From assembly GCA_021801945.1 (NCBI GenBank), contig JAKABE010000124.1:1-8226 (forward strand): DNA of 8,226 nt, read 5' to 3'. Shown one piece after another: positions 1-6,442 of the stretch. A model generated the notes under the pieces. It was not told the origin of the DNA and ran no database searches. It saw only the letters and a program-made list of their open reading frames with translations. A program made the position numbers and the translations under genes. This DNA comes from Acidobacteriota bacterium (GTDB lineage: Bacteria > Acidobacteriota > Terriglobia > Terriglobales > Acidobacteriaceae). Numbering within the stretch: the first letter of the stretch is position 1; each line of letters opens with the position of its first letter.

Positions 1-1
1 G

Positions 2-2173
2 GGCGCGGACGACGCCGCGGGCCTCTCACTGGTGAACGGCCTAGCGGCCAACTCGGCTGCCTTGACGCAGTCGGAGACCAACGCCACGGAAGGGGTAGGC
101 ATGCTGCAGGTGGCCGACGGCGCGCTCTCGCAGGTCACCAACCTGTTGGACCGCGCCATTACGCTGGCCACGGAGGCCTCCAACGGGACGCTGAACGCTA
201 CTCAGGAAAACGCCGCCAATCAGGAGTACCAATCCATCCTGGCGGAGATCAACAATATTGGATCGACGACGACCTACAACCAGCAGCAGGTCTTCAATGG
301 CACCACGGTGTCGATCTACACCGGCGATTCCTCGCAGGCGGGCTCCTCGATCGACGAGCTGTTTATCCGTACCCTGTCCTCATCCAGCGTGGGCGACACA
401 GGTGGCGTGATGTCTTATTCTAGCGGGCAGAATAACGTGTTCATCGATCTGTCGCAGGGGGGAACGAACGCCTCGGCCTCCGATAGCCTGAATTCCGGCG
501 GTTCCACCACGATCGCGGTCAACTACCTGGCCAAAGGCGCCAGCGGAACGGTGACGCCGGCCACGGCGAACATCACGGTGGGCACGGGCACGAACTACGC
601 CAACACGGCGCAGGGAGTGATCGATGCGATCAATAACTCCGGTCTGGGTCTGAGCGCCAGCTTCGGCACAGCCGCGCAGGCCGGAACCGTGGCCGTGAGC
701 GCCGCGCAGGCGGCTAACACCGCGGGCGGCGGCAACGCGGACACCGGCATCATCATCTCCGGTATCGGGGTGGGCACGGGAACCAACGGGGCGGGCGAGA
801 TTGGCACGTTGACGGTGGGCGCATCGAACGACACCCTGGGCGGTACGCTGACCATCGTCGGCTCCGACGGCCGCAGCCACACCATTACGCTGGGTCTGGC
901 GAACTCGACCGACACGCTGGCCCACCTGGCGGCCACGATCAATGCCGCCGGTTATGGCGTGACGGCATCGACAAATGCGGGCGTGGTGGGCGGCAACGCG
1001 GTGGGAACGGTACTGACCTTGATGGCTGCCAGCTCCTCCGTTACCGTTTCGGGATCCAACCTCACCGACAACACCAATCCCACGGCGTTGACCGGCGTTC
1101 CGACCGTGGGGGGGGGGTTCAGCAACGTGATCGGCACCATCGCGCAATCGGGCAGCACAGCGCCGGTCTTCAATGGCGGAACGCTGAGTATCGGCTCGAA
1201 TGCCGCCATTACGTTGGGCCAGTCTGGCACAACCGACACGCTGGCCAACCTGGCGGCCACCATCAACGCCGGCAACTACGGGGTCACGGCCTCGCTGGAT
1301 CCAACGGGCACGATCCTGACCTTCAGCTCGACTAACTCCGCCGATACGTTCAGCGTAGCGAACGCTACGTACTCTGCCGGCATGGCAAACTCCACTACAG
1401 CCACGGCCAACCAGAATCAGATCGGCACGCTGACCCTGAACGGAGGGGCGGCGGGCGATACATTGACAGCCGGCAAGACGCTGGTAATCGGCGGGAACAC
1501 CTTCACCGTTGCGACCGGTGGACAGACAATGGCGCAGTTCGCGCAAAGCATCACCAGTGCCAACGACGGCATTACCGCAACCGTGAGCGGCACAGTCATG
1601 ACCTTCGTCTCCACCAGTCCGGCCACGGAAGGCATCACGATTGGCGCCAACAACCTGGCCGACGGAACGATCGGAACCGCGACCTTCGCGACCGTAACGG
1701 ACACGCCTTCGAAGACCAGCTCGGAGTATTACAGCGTCGGCATCACCGGCGCCATCGCCGACAGTTCAACCGGGGGTGGCACGCTGAACACCGGCATGGT
1801 TTCCGACACCGACGGAAGCAGCGGAATTGCAACCTCCAGCTACTCGGACGGCGCGGGCGCCAACCTGAGCACCACGAACCTGACCACCCAGGTAGACTCC
1901 CAGTCCGCGTTGACCCAACTAAACCTGGCCATTACCGACGTGACTTCGCAAGACGGCTACATCGGCGCGGAGATCAACACCCTGAAGGCCATCAGCCAGG
2001 TGATGAGCACCCAGCAGGAGAATGTGACCTCGGCCCAGAACGCCATCCAGGCGACGGACTATGCTTCGGCGACCTCGAACATGTCGAAGTACGAGATTCT
2101 CAGCCAGACCGGCATCGCCGCGCTCGCGCAGGCCAACAGCGTGCAGCAGGAAGTGCTGAAGCTGTTGCAATAA
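2..2173 (+). CDS. fliC: Flagellin, N-terminus cut by window edge; enlarged repetitive middle domain
   Basis: This is the subunit of the flagellar filament, exported through the flagellar type III apparatus. The frame is open from base 2, beginning GADDAAGLSLVNGLAANSAA, the conserved helix that follows the flagellin start. The true start codon is therefore upstream and the GTG at 32 is internal. About 45 residues are probably missing, so the full protein would be near 770 aa, against roughly 270-500 aa for common flagellins. The N-terminal D0/D1 helices run to about base 330 (MLQVADGALSQVTNLLDRA, then QQQVFNGTT). The C-terminal D1/D0 helices run from about base 1890 to the end (ILSQTGIAALAQANSVQQEV, ending LLQ). 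Between them lies a Thr/Ala/Gly/Asn-rich region with few charged residues and at least three Flagellin_IN-like repeats. No cysteine is present. A G10 run sits in frame at 1108-1117. The family call is certain; the symbol is generic because paralogues are common. Confidence 0.95.
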   Translation, partial: GADDAAGLSLVNGLAANSAALTQSETNATEGVGMLQVADGALSQVTNLLDRAITLATEASNGTLNATQENAANQEYQSILAEINNIGSTTTYNQQQVFNGTTVSIYTGDSSQAGSSIDELFIRTLSSSSVGDTGGVMSYSSGQNNVFIDLSQGGTNASASDSLNSGGSTTIAVNYLAKGASGTVTPATANITVGTGTNYANTAQGVIDAINNSGLGLSASFGTAAQAGTVAVSAAQAANTAGGGNADTGIIISGIGVGTGTNGAGEIGTLTVGASNDTLGGTLTIVGSDGRSHTITLGLANSTDTLAHLAATINAAGYGVTASTNAGVVGGNAVGTVLTLMAASSSVTVSGSNLTDNTNPTALTGVPTVGGGFSNVIGTIAQSGSTAPVFNGGTLSIGSNAAITLGQSGTTDTLANLAATINAGNYGVTASLDPTGTILTFSSTNSADTFSVANATYSAGMANSTTATANQNQIGTLTLNGGAAGDTLTAGKTLVIGGNTFTVATGGQTMAQFAQSITSANDGITATVSGTVMTFVSTSPATEGITIGANNLADGTIGTATFATVTDTPSKTSSEYYSVGITGAIADSSTGGGTLNTGMVSDTDGSSGIATSSYSDGAGANLSTTNLTTQVDSQSALTQLNLAITDVTSQDGYIGAEINTLKAISQVMSTQQENVTSAQNAIQATDYASATSNMSKYEILSQTGIAALAQANSVQQEVLKLLQ
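882..970 (+). repeat. Direct repeat, copy 1 (flagellin middle domain)
   Basis: These 89 bases align without gaps to 1206-1294, with roughly 78% identity by eye and a block of 28/29 identical bases (908-936 against 1232-1260). The offset of 324 bases is exactly 108 codons, so the frame is kept. Identity at silent positions indicates an intragenic duplication rather than protein-level convergence. Confidence 0.85.
1108..1117 (+). repeat. G10 homopolymer in flagellin reading frame
   Basis: Ten consecutive G follow GT at 1106-1107 and encode V-G-G-G. Loss of one G would bring TGA at 1128-1130 into frame. Gain of one G would bring TAA at 1333-1335 into frame. Either change removes the C-terminal D0/D1 helices needed for filament assembly. 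Tracts of this length are typical sites of slipped-strand phase variation, but no variant is seen here and a sequencing or assembly artefact is possible. Confidence 0.9.
1206..1294 (+). repeat. Direct repeat, copy 2 (flagellin middle domain)
   Basis: This is the partner of the repeat at 882-970. It encodes the TDTLANLAATINAGNYGVTA segment of the next repeat unit. The two copies could recombine in frame and lose or gain 108 codons. Confidence 0.85.
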
Positions 2174-2222
2174 GCGCGTAGAGTTTCGCAGGACTGCAGT
2201 ACCTTCAAGACAACCCAGGGAC

Positions 2223-2261
2223 GGGCGGCGGCAGGGCCATTCACCTTGCCGCCCATTTTTT
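2223..2261 (+). terminator. Rho-independent terminator of the flagellin gene
   Basis: GGCGGCA (2227-2233) pairs with TGCCGCC (2247-2253). GG/CC pairing past a one-base bulge extends this inward to a loop at about 2236-2243. The stem is followed by A and then T6 at 2256-2261. It lies 50 bases after the flagellin stop, so the flagellin is probably transcribed separately from the downstream phosphodiesterase gene. Confidence 0.85.
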
Positions 2262-2442
2262 ATCTCCGATGACATTCTTCAGCGGTTTCAGGCGCGATGG
2301 ATCGGCGCGCCCCACTGCGCCCCGGAGATACCGGCGGAAGGCCCTGAACGGGGCATGTAGAAATTACCTGCCGGTGTGCAAAGAATTCCTGCGCCGCGAG
2401 TCCGGCTGCTGTTTTTCCCTTTCTTTTGCAGCAACCACCGTT
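2262..2442. other. Non-coding stretch between flagellin terminator and sigma-54 promoter
   Basis: I see no supportable gene here. A 74-codon frame starting at the ATG at 2269 has no ribosome binding site, begins just after the terminator and runs through the sigma-54 promoter. A weak inverted repeat, GCCCC (2319-2323) with GGGGC (2350-2354), is the only structure noticed. By position the stretch would hold the upstream activator sites that a sigma-54 promoter needs, but no activator palindrome was recognised. Confidence 0.5.
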
Positions 2443-2458
2443 TGGCACGCCGAGTGCT
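2443..2458 (+). promoter_or_regulatory. Sigma-54 (RpoN) -24/-12 promoter
   Basis: TGGCACGCCGAGTGCT matches the sigma-54 consensus TGGCACG-N4-TTGCW at all positions but one (G for the first T of the -12 element). The invariant GG (2444-2445) and GC (2456-2457) are separated by the required 10 bases. Transcription would start near 2469 and read into the GGDEF/EAL gene after a leader of about 169 bases. RpoN commonly drives flagellar and motility genes through enhancer-binding proteins, which fits the neighbours. Confidence 0.75.
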
Positions 2459-2469
2459 CTCTTCAGCAA

Positions 2470-2617
2470 AGGCCTCTCCTGATGAAAAGATGATGGCCTG
2501 CGAAGATCCCAGAGGTCTGTAATGTCGAGCCCAACTTTGAGCTCGGTTCCCCCAGCCCGCGATCCCGGCCGGTACGGGCAGGCTATGTGCTGCCGTACGC
2601 GCAGCAAGTTGGCCGGG
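2470..2617 (+). promoter_or_regulatory. Structured 5' leader of the phosphodiesterase gene
   Basis: Several inverted repeats lie between the predicted start of transcription and the coding region. CCCGGCC (2564-2570) pairs with GGCCGGG (2611-2617), enclosing GTACGG-G-CAG (2572-2581) paired with CTGCCGTAC (2590-2598) around an 8-base loop. Upstream, CGAGC (2526-2530) can pair with GCTCG (2541-2545). GGCCTCT (2471-2477) can pair either with AGAGGTC (2511-2517, one G-U pair) or, through AGGCC, with GGCCT (2495-2499), so two folds compete. The last stem ends 9 bases before the Shine-Dalgarno sequence. I could not match it to a known riboswitch class, including the GEMM c-di-GMP type. Whether it is functional is inference. 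Confidence 0.4.
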
Positions 2618-2626
2618 CAATCCCCC

Positions 2627-2631
2627 AGGAG
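2627..2631 (+). promoter_or_regulatory. Ribosome binding site that sets the GGDEF/EAL start
   Basis: AGGAG lies six bases before the GTG at 2638. The alternative in-frame GTG at 2587 has no comparable site and falls in the loop of the leader hairpin. This favours 2638. Confidence 0.65.
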
Positions 2632-2637
2632 CCGCAC

Positions 2638-3975
2638 GTGAATGCCGAACTGCGCCCGAATTTAGCGGTCCACGGGTATCGTTTCGACAGCCAAACGGGG
2701 CTGTTAAACTACGAGTCGTTTCAGCACTTGCTGGCAGCCATGTTACGAAACCGGACGCCGGACCGGGAAATCTCGCTGTTCTGGATCGAGATTCTCAACC
2801 TGCGCCGGGAGTTCACGTTGCGCGGCGGCAAGGAAACGTCGGTGCTGCTTCGTCACATAGCAGGCATCGTGCGTTCCGCCTCAACCTCCGGAGTACTGCT
2901 AGGGCGCTTCAGCGACGGCTGCTTCCTGGTGGCCCAGGATTCCGCCAAAGCGGACAAGCCGGCGCGGCGGCAGATTCAGGAGCTGATGCGCGTGCTAGAA
3001 CGCGCAACCCCACGCGGGGCGCACGGCCGGCTTGAAGTGGCGGCTGGCGTTGCCTTCTGCCCCACCGATACGGAATCGCCCGATGACCTAGTGCGCTACG
3101 CCAGCCTGGCTGCCGGCAAGGCCGCCTACGCCGGAAGCGCCTCAGTGCTGGCCTTCCGCGCCAATATGAACCACCAAATCTTCCGCGAACAGATGTTGCA
3201 GGCAGAGATCGGCAAGGGCCTCGACCGCGGAGATTTCCACGTGGTGTATCAGCCCAAAGTGTCTCTTGCCAACGGCCACGTGCTGGGGGCCGAAGCGCTC
3301 GCCCGCTGGAACCACCCCGAATTGGGGTCCATCCCGCCCAGCGAGTTTATTCCGATTGCCGAGCGTTCACGCCTCATTCATCGCATCCTCAATTTCACTC
3401 TGCGCACTGCGCTCAAGGATGCGCAGTGCTGGCGGGACCAAGGTCTGGCCCTTCCGCTGATCGCCGTAAATGCCTCGGCGGCGAATCTGCGCCGTGACGA
3501 CTTCATTCGCACCGTACGCGCCGCTCTGTCCGCTTTTCCGATCGCTCCCACCAAGCTGGAGGTCGAATTGACCGAATCGATGCTTTTTGACGATGAAGAG
3601 CTATTCGCCCAGCGAGTGCGGCAGTTGAAGACCATGGGAGTGCGCGTAACCGTGGACGATTTCGGGACGCGTTACACCGGCTTCAATATGTTGAGCGATT
3701 TGCCTTTGGACGCCATGAAGATCGACCGCTGCTTTATCCACGGCATCGACCGCTCAGCCAAGATGCAGGCTCTTTGCCGGACGATCATGGCCATGGCGCG
3801 GCAGTTGAACTTGCGCACCGTGGCTGAGGGGGTGGAGGAGCCCGAGGAGTTGGAGGTGCTTCAGGAGTGCGGCTGCGATGCCGGGCAGGGCTATCTGTTC
3901 CAGAAGCCTGTACGGGCGGAGCAGATGGCGGCGTTTCTGCGACAATGGCCTGAAAGAATCGAGAGCTCCTACTAG
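2638..3975 (+). CDS. EAL-domain c-di-GMP phosphodiesterase with degenerate GGDEF domain
   Basis: This protein is predicted to hydrolyse c-di-GMP to pGpG in the cytoplasm, lowering the signal that favours attachment over swimming. With the GTG start it has 445 aa and no signal peptide or membrane segment. Residues about 15-175 form a GGDEF-like fold (TGLLNYESF, then R-F-S-D-G-C-F where GGDEF should be, 2911-2925), so cyclase activity should be lost. Residues about 190-440 are a full EAL domain. Glu219 (EALARW, 3292), Asn278, Glu310 and Glu313 (ELTES), Asp340-Asp341 (DDFG), Lys361, Glu397 (AEGVE) and Gln417 (QGY) all appear, with nearly the same spacing as in the active enzyme RocR. Catalysis is therefore likely. 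The gene follows flagellin and has its own sigma-54 promoter and leader. A 462-aa form from the GTG at 2587 is possible but has a poor ribosome site. Confidence 0.9.
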   Translation: MNAELRPNLAVHGYRFDSQTGLLNYESFQHLLAAMLRNRTPDREISLFWIEILNLRREFTLRGGKETSVLLRHIAGIVRSASTSGVLLGRFSDGCFLVAQDSAKADKPARRQIQELMRVLERATPRGAHGRLEVAAGVAFCPTDTESPDDLVRYASLAAGKAAYAGSASVLAFRANMNHQIFREQMLQAEIGKGLDRGDFHVVYQPKVSLANGHVLGAEALARWNHPELGSIPPSEFIPIAERSRLIHRILNFTLRTALKDAQCWRDQGLALPLIAVNASAANLRRDDFIRTVRAALSAFPIAPTKLEVELTESMLFDDEELFAQRVRQLKTMGVRVTVDDFGTRYTGFNMLSDLPLDAMKIDRCFIHGIDRSAKMQALCRTIMAMARQLNLRTVAEGVEEPEELEVLQECGCDAGQGYLFQKPVRAEQMAAFLRQWPERIESSY

Positions 3976-4067
3976 ACCCCATCCATGCCGCCCGCTTCCG
4001 TTCGGACACCGCCCGGCAGAGGGTCAAGGATCCCCCAGCGTAAAGACTTCCGGCATTGCTGTGAATT

Positions 4068-4073
4068 TATAAT
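4068..4073 (+). promoter_or_regulatory. Probable sigma-70 -10 box for the fabZ-lpxA-lpxI operon
   Basis: This is a perfect TATAAT in the 148-base gap between the phosphodiesterase gene and fabZ, in a locally AT-rich patch (GAATTTATAAT). No good -35 box lies 16-18 bases upstream; the hexamer at 4045-4050 is GACTTC. Transcription would start near 4080, giving a leader of about 44 bases. Confidence 0.5.
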
Positions 4074-4123
4074 CCAGGGGAGCGCGAAGTGTCCCGACCT
4101 GAGCGCTTGTCTGGAGCGAGAGC

Positions 4124-4633
4124 ATGACCTTTTCCATCCAGGAGATCCTGGATTTTCTCCCTCATCGCTACCCGTTTCTCCTTATTGACCGGGTGCTGGA
4201 ATACGAGCCCGCGAAGCGGCTGGTCGCCCTTAAGAACGTGACCGTCAACGAGCCCTTCTTCCAGGGCCATTTTCCTGGCTATCCCATCATGCCCGGCGTC
4301 TTGGTGGTGGAGGCCATGGCCCAGGCCGGAGGGATGATTATGCTGGCCGAACTGGACGACCGGCACAAGAAGCTGGTGGTCTTCACCGGCATCGAACGGG
4401 CCAAGTTCCGTCGCCCCGTCACGCCGGGCGACCAGTTGCGCATCGAGGTGGACGTGCTCGCCTTCCGGAGCCGGGCTGGGCGTATCGCGGGCCGCGCCTT
4501 GGTGGATGGCAAACTGGCCTGCGAGGCCACGCTCACCTGCCAAGTGGTGACGCGGGAGCGCGAACAGCGCGCCCACGGGAATGAGTCGGCCACGGGCGGC
4601 GTCGCCGAGCCCACAGCGGAGACGCAAGCTTGA
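4124..4633 (+). CDS. fabZ: 3-hydroxyacyl-ACP dehydratase FabZ
   Basis: FabZ dehydrates 3-hydroxyacyl-ACP to trans-2-enoyl-ACP in cytoplasmic type II fatty acid synthesis. It competes with LpxA for 3-hydroxyacyl-ACP, which explains why the two genes are commonly linked. The 169-aa product shows LPHRYPFLLIDRV near the N-terminus, then FFQGHFPGYPIMPGVLVVEA with catalytic His49 and Glu63, and the FRRPVTPGDQL segment after the hot-dog core. Family members are usually 140-155 aa, so the Ala/Glu/Thr-rich tail after about residue 145 is an unconserved addition. GGAG at 4113-4116 sits seven bases before the ATG. The stop codon overlaps the lpxA start. FabA is unlikely because the motif order and size fit FabZ. 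Confidence 0.96.
   Translation: MTFSIQEILDFLPHRYPFLLIDRVLEYEPAKRLVALKNVTVNEPFFQGHFPGYPIMPGVLVVEAMAQAGGMIMLAELDDRHKKLVVFTGIERAKFRRPVTPGDQLRIEVDVLAFRSRAGRIAGRALVDGKLACEATLTCQVVTREREQRAHGNESATGGVAEPTAETQA
4618..4622 (+). promoter_or_regulatory. Ribosome binding site supporting the TTG start of lpxA
   Basis: GGAGA inside the last codons of fabZ lies seven bases before the TTG at 4630. It supports TTG initiation and the TTGA stop/start overlap. Confidence 0.7.
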
Positions 4634-5400
4634 GTGTCCATCCCAGCGCGGTGATTGCTCCAGGGGCCCGCGTGCCGACCTCCTGCACCATCGGCCCCTT
4701 CTGCACCATCGGTCCCGAAGTGGTCCTGGGCGAGCATTGCACCCTCATCTCCCACGTCGTGATCGACGGCCGCACCCGCATAGGCGCGCACAACATCTTC
4801 TATCCCTTTAGCTCCATCGGCGTGGCGCCCCAGGATCTGAAGTACAAAGACGAACCCACTGAAACCGAGATCGGCGACGGGAACACCATCCGTGAGTGCG
4901 TGACCATCAGCCGTGGCACAGTGGGCGGCGGCGGGATCACGCGGATCGGCTCCAACTGCCTGCTGATGACCTGTGCGCACATCGGCCATGACAGCGTTGT
5001 CGGCGACCACTGCATCCTGGCCAACGCCGCCACGCTCGCCGGCCACGTAATCATCGAGGACCACGCCACCTTGGGCGCATTCTGCCCCGTACATCAGCAC
5101 TGTACCGTGGGCCGCTACGCCTTTGTGGGCGGCGGCACTATCGTCACCCAGGACGTTCTGCCCTTTTCAAAGACCTCTTCGCGGCGCGAAAACAGGGCAT
5201 TTGGCGTGAACACCATCGGACTCGAACGCCGCGGTTTCACCCCGGAGCGGATCAAATTGCTGCAAAAGGCCTTTCGCCTGTTGCTCGTGTCCAAGCTGAA
5301 CACCTCCCAGGCACTCGAAAAGCTGCATGAAATGGATAGCGAAGATGTGGCGCTGCTTGTCGCGTTCATCGAGCGCAGCCAGCGTGGAGTCATCAAGTAA
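4630..5400 (+). CDS. lpxA: UDP-N-acetylglucosamine O-acyltransferase LpxA
   Basis: LpxA moves a 3-hydroxyacyl chain from ACP to the 3-OH of UDP-GlcNAc, the first step of lipid A synthesis. The 256-aa product is a left-handed beta-helix of hexapeptide repeats (IGPFCTIGPEVVLGEHCTLI and on) followed by a C-terminal helical domain from about residue 203. Compared with my recollection of E. coli LpxA, the key residues are kept: catalytic His120 (E. coli His125), His117, His155, Gln68, Lys71, Asn132 and Arg200. Gly168 matches E. coli Gly173, the acyl-chain ruler residue, which suggests a long chain near C14. The loop at 179-190 (SKTSSRRENRA) differs from the E. coli YVIAQGNHATP and is one residue longer. 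The start is TTG in the overlap TTGA with fabZ, with GGAGA seven bases upstream, indicating coupled translation. Confidence 0.96.
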   Translation: MSVHPSAVIAPGARVPTSCTIGPFCTIGPEVVLGEHCTLISHVVIDGRTRIGAHNIFYPFSSIGVAPQDLKYKDEPTETEIGDGNTIRECVTISRGTVGGGGITRIGSNCLLMTCAHIGHDSVVGDHCILANAATLAGHVIIEDHATLGAFCPVHQHCTVGRYAFVGGGTIVTQDVLPFSKTSSRRENRAFGVNTIGLERRGFTPERIKLLQKAFRLLLVSKLNTSQALEKLHEMDSEDVALLVAFIERSQRGVIK

Positions 5401-5402
5401 AG

Positions 5403-6257
5403 ATGAAGCTCGGCCTCATTGCCGGCAATGGACGGTTTCCGTTTCTGCTGATCGACGCGGCGCGGGCACAGGGCTTTTCCGTGGTGGTGGCGGCCATTCG
5501 CGAAGAAGCCGATCCGGAGATCAATCATCGCGCGGCGTGCGACGACCGGATCACGGTTAATTGGCTTTCCCTGGGTGAGCTTTCGCGCCTTATTCAGTTT
5601 TTTCAAAAGCAAGACGTGACGGTGGCCGTGATGGCCGGGCAGGTGAAACACAAGCAGATCTTTTCGAGCATACGGCCCGACTGGCGGCTGGCTAAACTGC
5701 TGCTGAACCTGCGGACCCGCTCCACTGATGCCCTGCTGGGCGCGGTGGCCAAGGTGCTCGCCGACGAGGGCATCGAGCTGATGAGTTCAACCGCCTTTCT
5801 CGAACCGCTACTGGCCACGGACGGCGTGCTCACCGCTCGAGCTCCGGACGAGAATGAACGGAAAAACATCGGCTATGGCTTGCAGGTGGCGCGCGCCCTG
5901 GCTGGGTTCGACATTGGCCAGACCGTGGTGGTGGCCGCCCAGGCCTGCGTGGCCGTCGAGGCGATGGAAGGCACGGACGCAACCATCGAGCGCGCCGGCC
6001 GGCTCATGCAATCGCTCGATGGCGGCGCATCAACGCTGGAACGCCGGCTGACCGTGGTCAAGGTAGCCAAGCCCAATCAGGACATGCGCTTTGATGTGCC
6101 GGTCATCGGCGTCCAGACGGTGGAAGCGATGATCGGCGCAGGCGCCAGTTGTCTCTCCATCGAAGCTGGCCGCACCCTCTTGTTCGACCGCGAATCCCTG
6201 CTCGAACGCGCCAATCAAGCCGCAATCGCCATTGTGGCCGCTCCGCGCAGCTCCTAA
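5403..6257 (+). CDS. lpxI: UDP-2,3-diacylglucosamine pyrophosphatase LpxI (DUF1009 family)
   Basis: LpxI hydrolyses UDP-2,3-diacylglucosamine to 2,3-diacylglucosamine 1-phosphate (lipid X) and UMP. It does the job of LpxH in gammaproteobacteria but is unrelated to it. The 284-aa product has the family's landmarks: N-terminal KLGLIAGNGRFP, AVMAGQVKHKQIF at 75-87, LTARAPDENERKNIGYG, and the C-terminal KVAKPNQDMRFDVPVIGVQT at 220-239. The QDxRxDxP motif in that last segment (Asp227, Asp231) corresponds to the region of the catalytic Asp225 of Caulobacter LpxI. The ATG is two bases after the lpxA stop, with TGGAG at 5385-5389 rather far upstream, so coupling to lpxA translation is likely. In alphaproteobacteria lpxI also follows lpxA. 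Here lpxB and lpxD are not in the window. Confidence 0.95.
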   Translation: MKLGLIAGNGRFPFLLIDAARAQGFSVVVAAIREEADPEINHRAACDDRITVNWLSLGELSRLIQFFQKQDVTVAVMAGQVKHKQIFSSIRPDWRLAKLLLNLRTRSTDALLGAVAKVLADEGIELMSSTAFLEPLLATDGVLTARAPDENERKNIGYGLQVARALAGFDIGQTVVVAAQACVAVEAMEGTDATIERAGRLMQSLDGGASTLERRLTVVKVAKPNQDMRFDVPVIGVQTVEAMIGAGASCLSIEAGRTLLFDRESLLERANQAAIAIVAAPRSS

Positions 6258-6323
6258 TAATGGCGGAAAGATCCTTGCTGCCGCGGGACAACGGTGATCG
6301 CGGTTCTTCTTCGCTTGCCCTAC

Positions 6324-6434
6324 AGCGTTTTCGAATCTGCTCGCTGCAGAAACCGTGCGGCCGAGGTGGGCTCTTACTTGAGAAGAGCCCACCTCGCACG
6401 ATATTTCGATGTCGGGAAGTGAAGCGAAAACGCT
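6324..6434. repeat. Nested inverted repeats between convergent genes
   Basis: The outer arms, AGCGTTTTCG (6324-6333) and CGAAAACGCT (6425-6434), are a perfect 10-base inverted repeat. Inside them, CGAGGTGGGCTCTT (6362-6375) and AAGAGCCCACCTCG (6383-6396) form a perfect 14-bp stem around the 7-base loop ACTTGAG. CGTG/CACG pairs (6354-6357 with 6397-6400) extend it past a bulge. No T-run follows on either strand, so this is not a standard intrinsic terminator. It could be a Rho-independent-like 3' end, a processing or stability hairpin for lpxI mRNA, or a small repeat element. Confidence 0.7.
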
Positions 6435-6442
6435 CCAACGCG

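Larger units (their letters stand above)
503..1666 (+). repeat. Repeated Flagellin_IN-like units in the flagellin middle domain
   Basis: Units of about 85-105 residues follow one plan: a beta-rich opening (IGTL or IGTI), then GGTL.I or GKTLVI, then TLA.LAATIN, then YGVTAS or DGITAT, then a closing strand such as VLTLMAAS, ILTFSSTN or VMTFVSTS. The clearest units lie at about 797-1081, 1124-1381 and 1415-1666. A more diverged first unit (VIDAINNSGLGLSAS) lies at about 503-763. The plan resembles the Flagellin_IN (hook IN) motif, in which short beta modules decorate the outside of the filament. The unit boundaries were set by eye. Confidence 0.75.

Noticed and set aside
380..1546. 388-codon open frame on the minus strand
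   Set aside because: It lies antisense to the flagellin, is Arg/Gly-rich as expected of a GC-rich shadow frame, and shows no domain.
2269..2493. 74-codon plus-strand frame after the flagellin terminator
   Set aside because: It has no ribosome site or recognisable content, and it runs across the sigma-54 promoter.
2470..2617. GEMM-type c-di-GMP riboswitch
   Set aside because: Position and context were suggestive, but the conserved GEMM core bases could not be lined up, so only an unclassified structured leader is reported.
2587..2637. Upstream GTG start for the GGDEF/EAL protein
   Set aside because: It lacks a Shine-Dalgarno site and sits in a hairpin loop, whereas GTG 2638 has AGGAG at good spacing. 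The longer form is not excluded.
4279..5100. 273-codon minus-strand frame across fabZ and lpxA
   Set aside because: It lies antisense to two confidently identified genes and has no motif of its own.
5116..5139. Loss of the LpxA acyl-chain ruler glycine
   Set aside because: A first alignment through the FGVN motif suggested Gly to Arg. Counting from the catalytic His shows that Gly168 occupies the ruler position.
6354..6400. Intrinsic terminator of lpxI
   Set aside because: The stem is very strong, but no T-run follows on either strand, so it is listed as an inverted repeat of unknown role.
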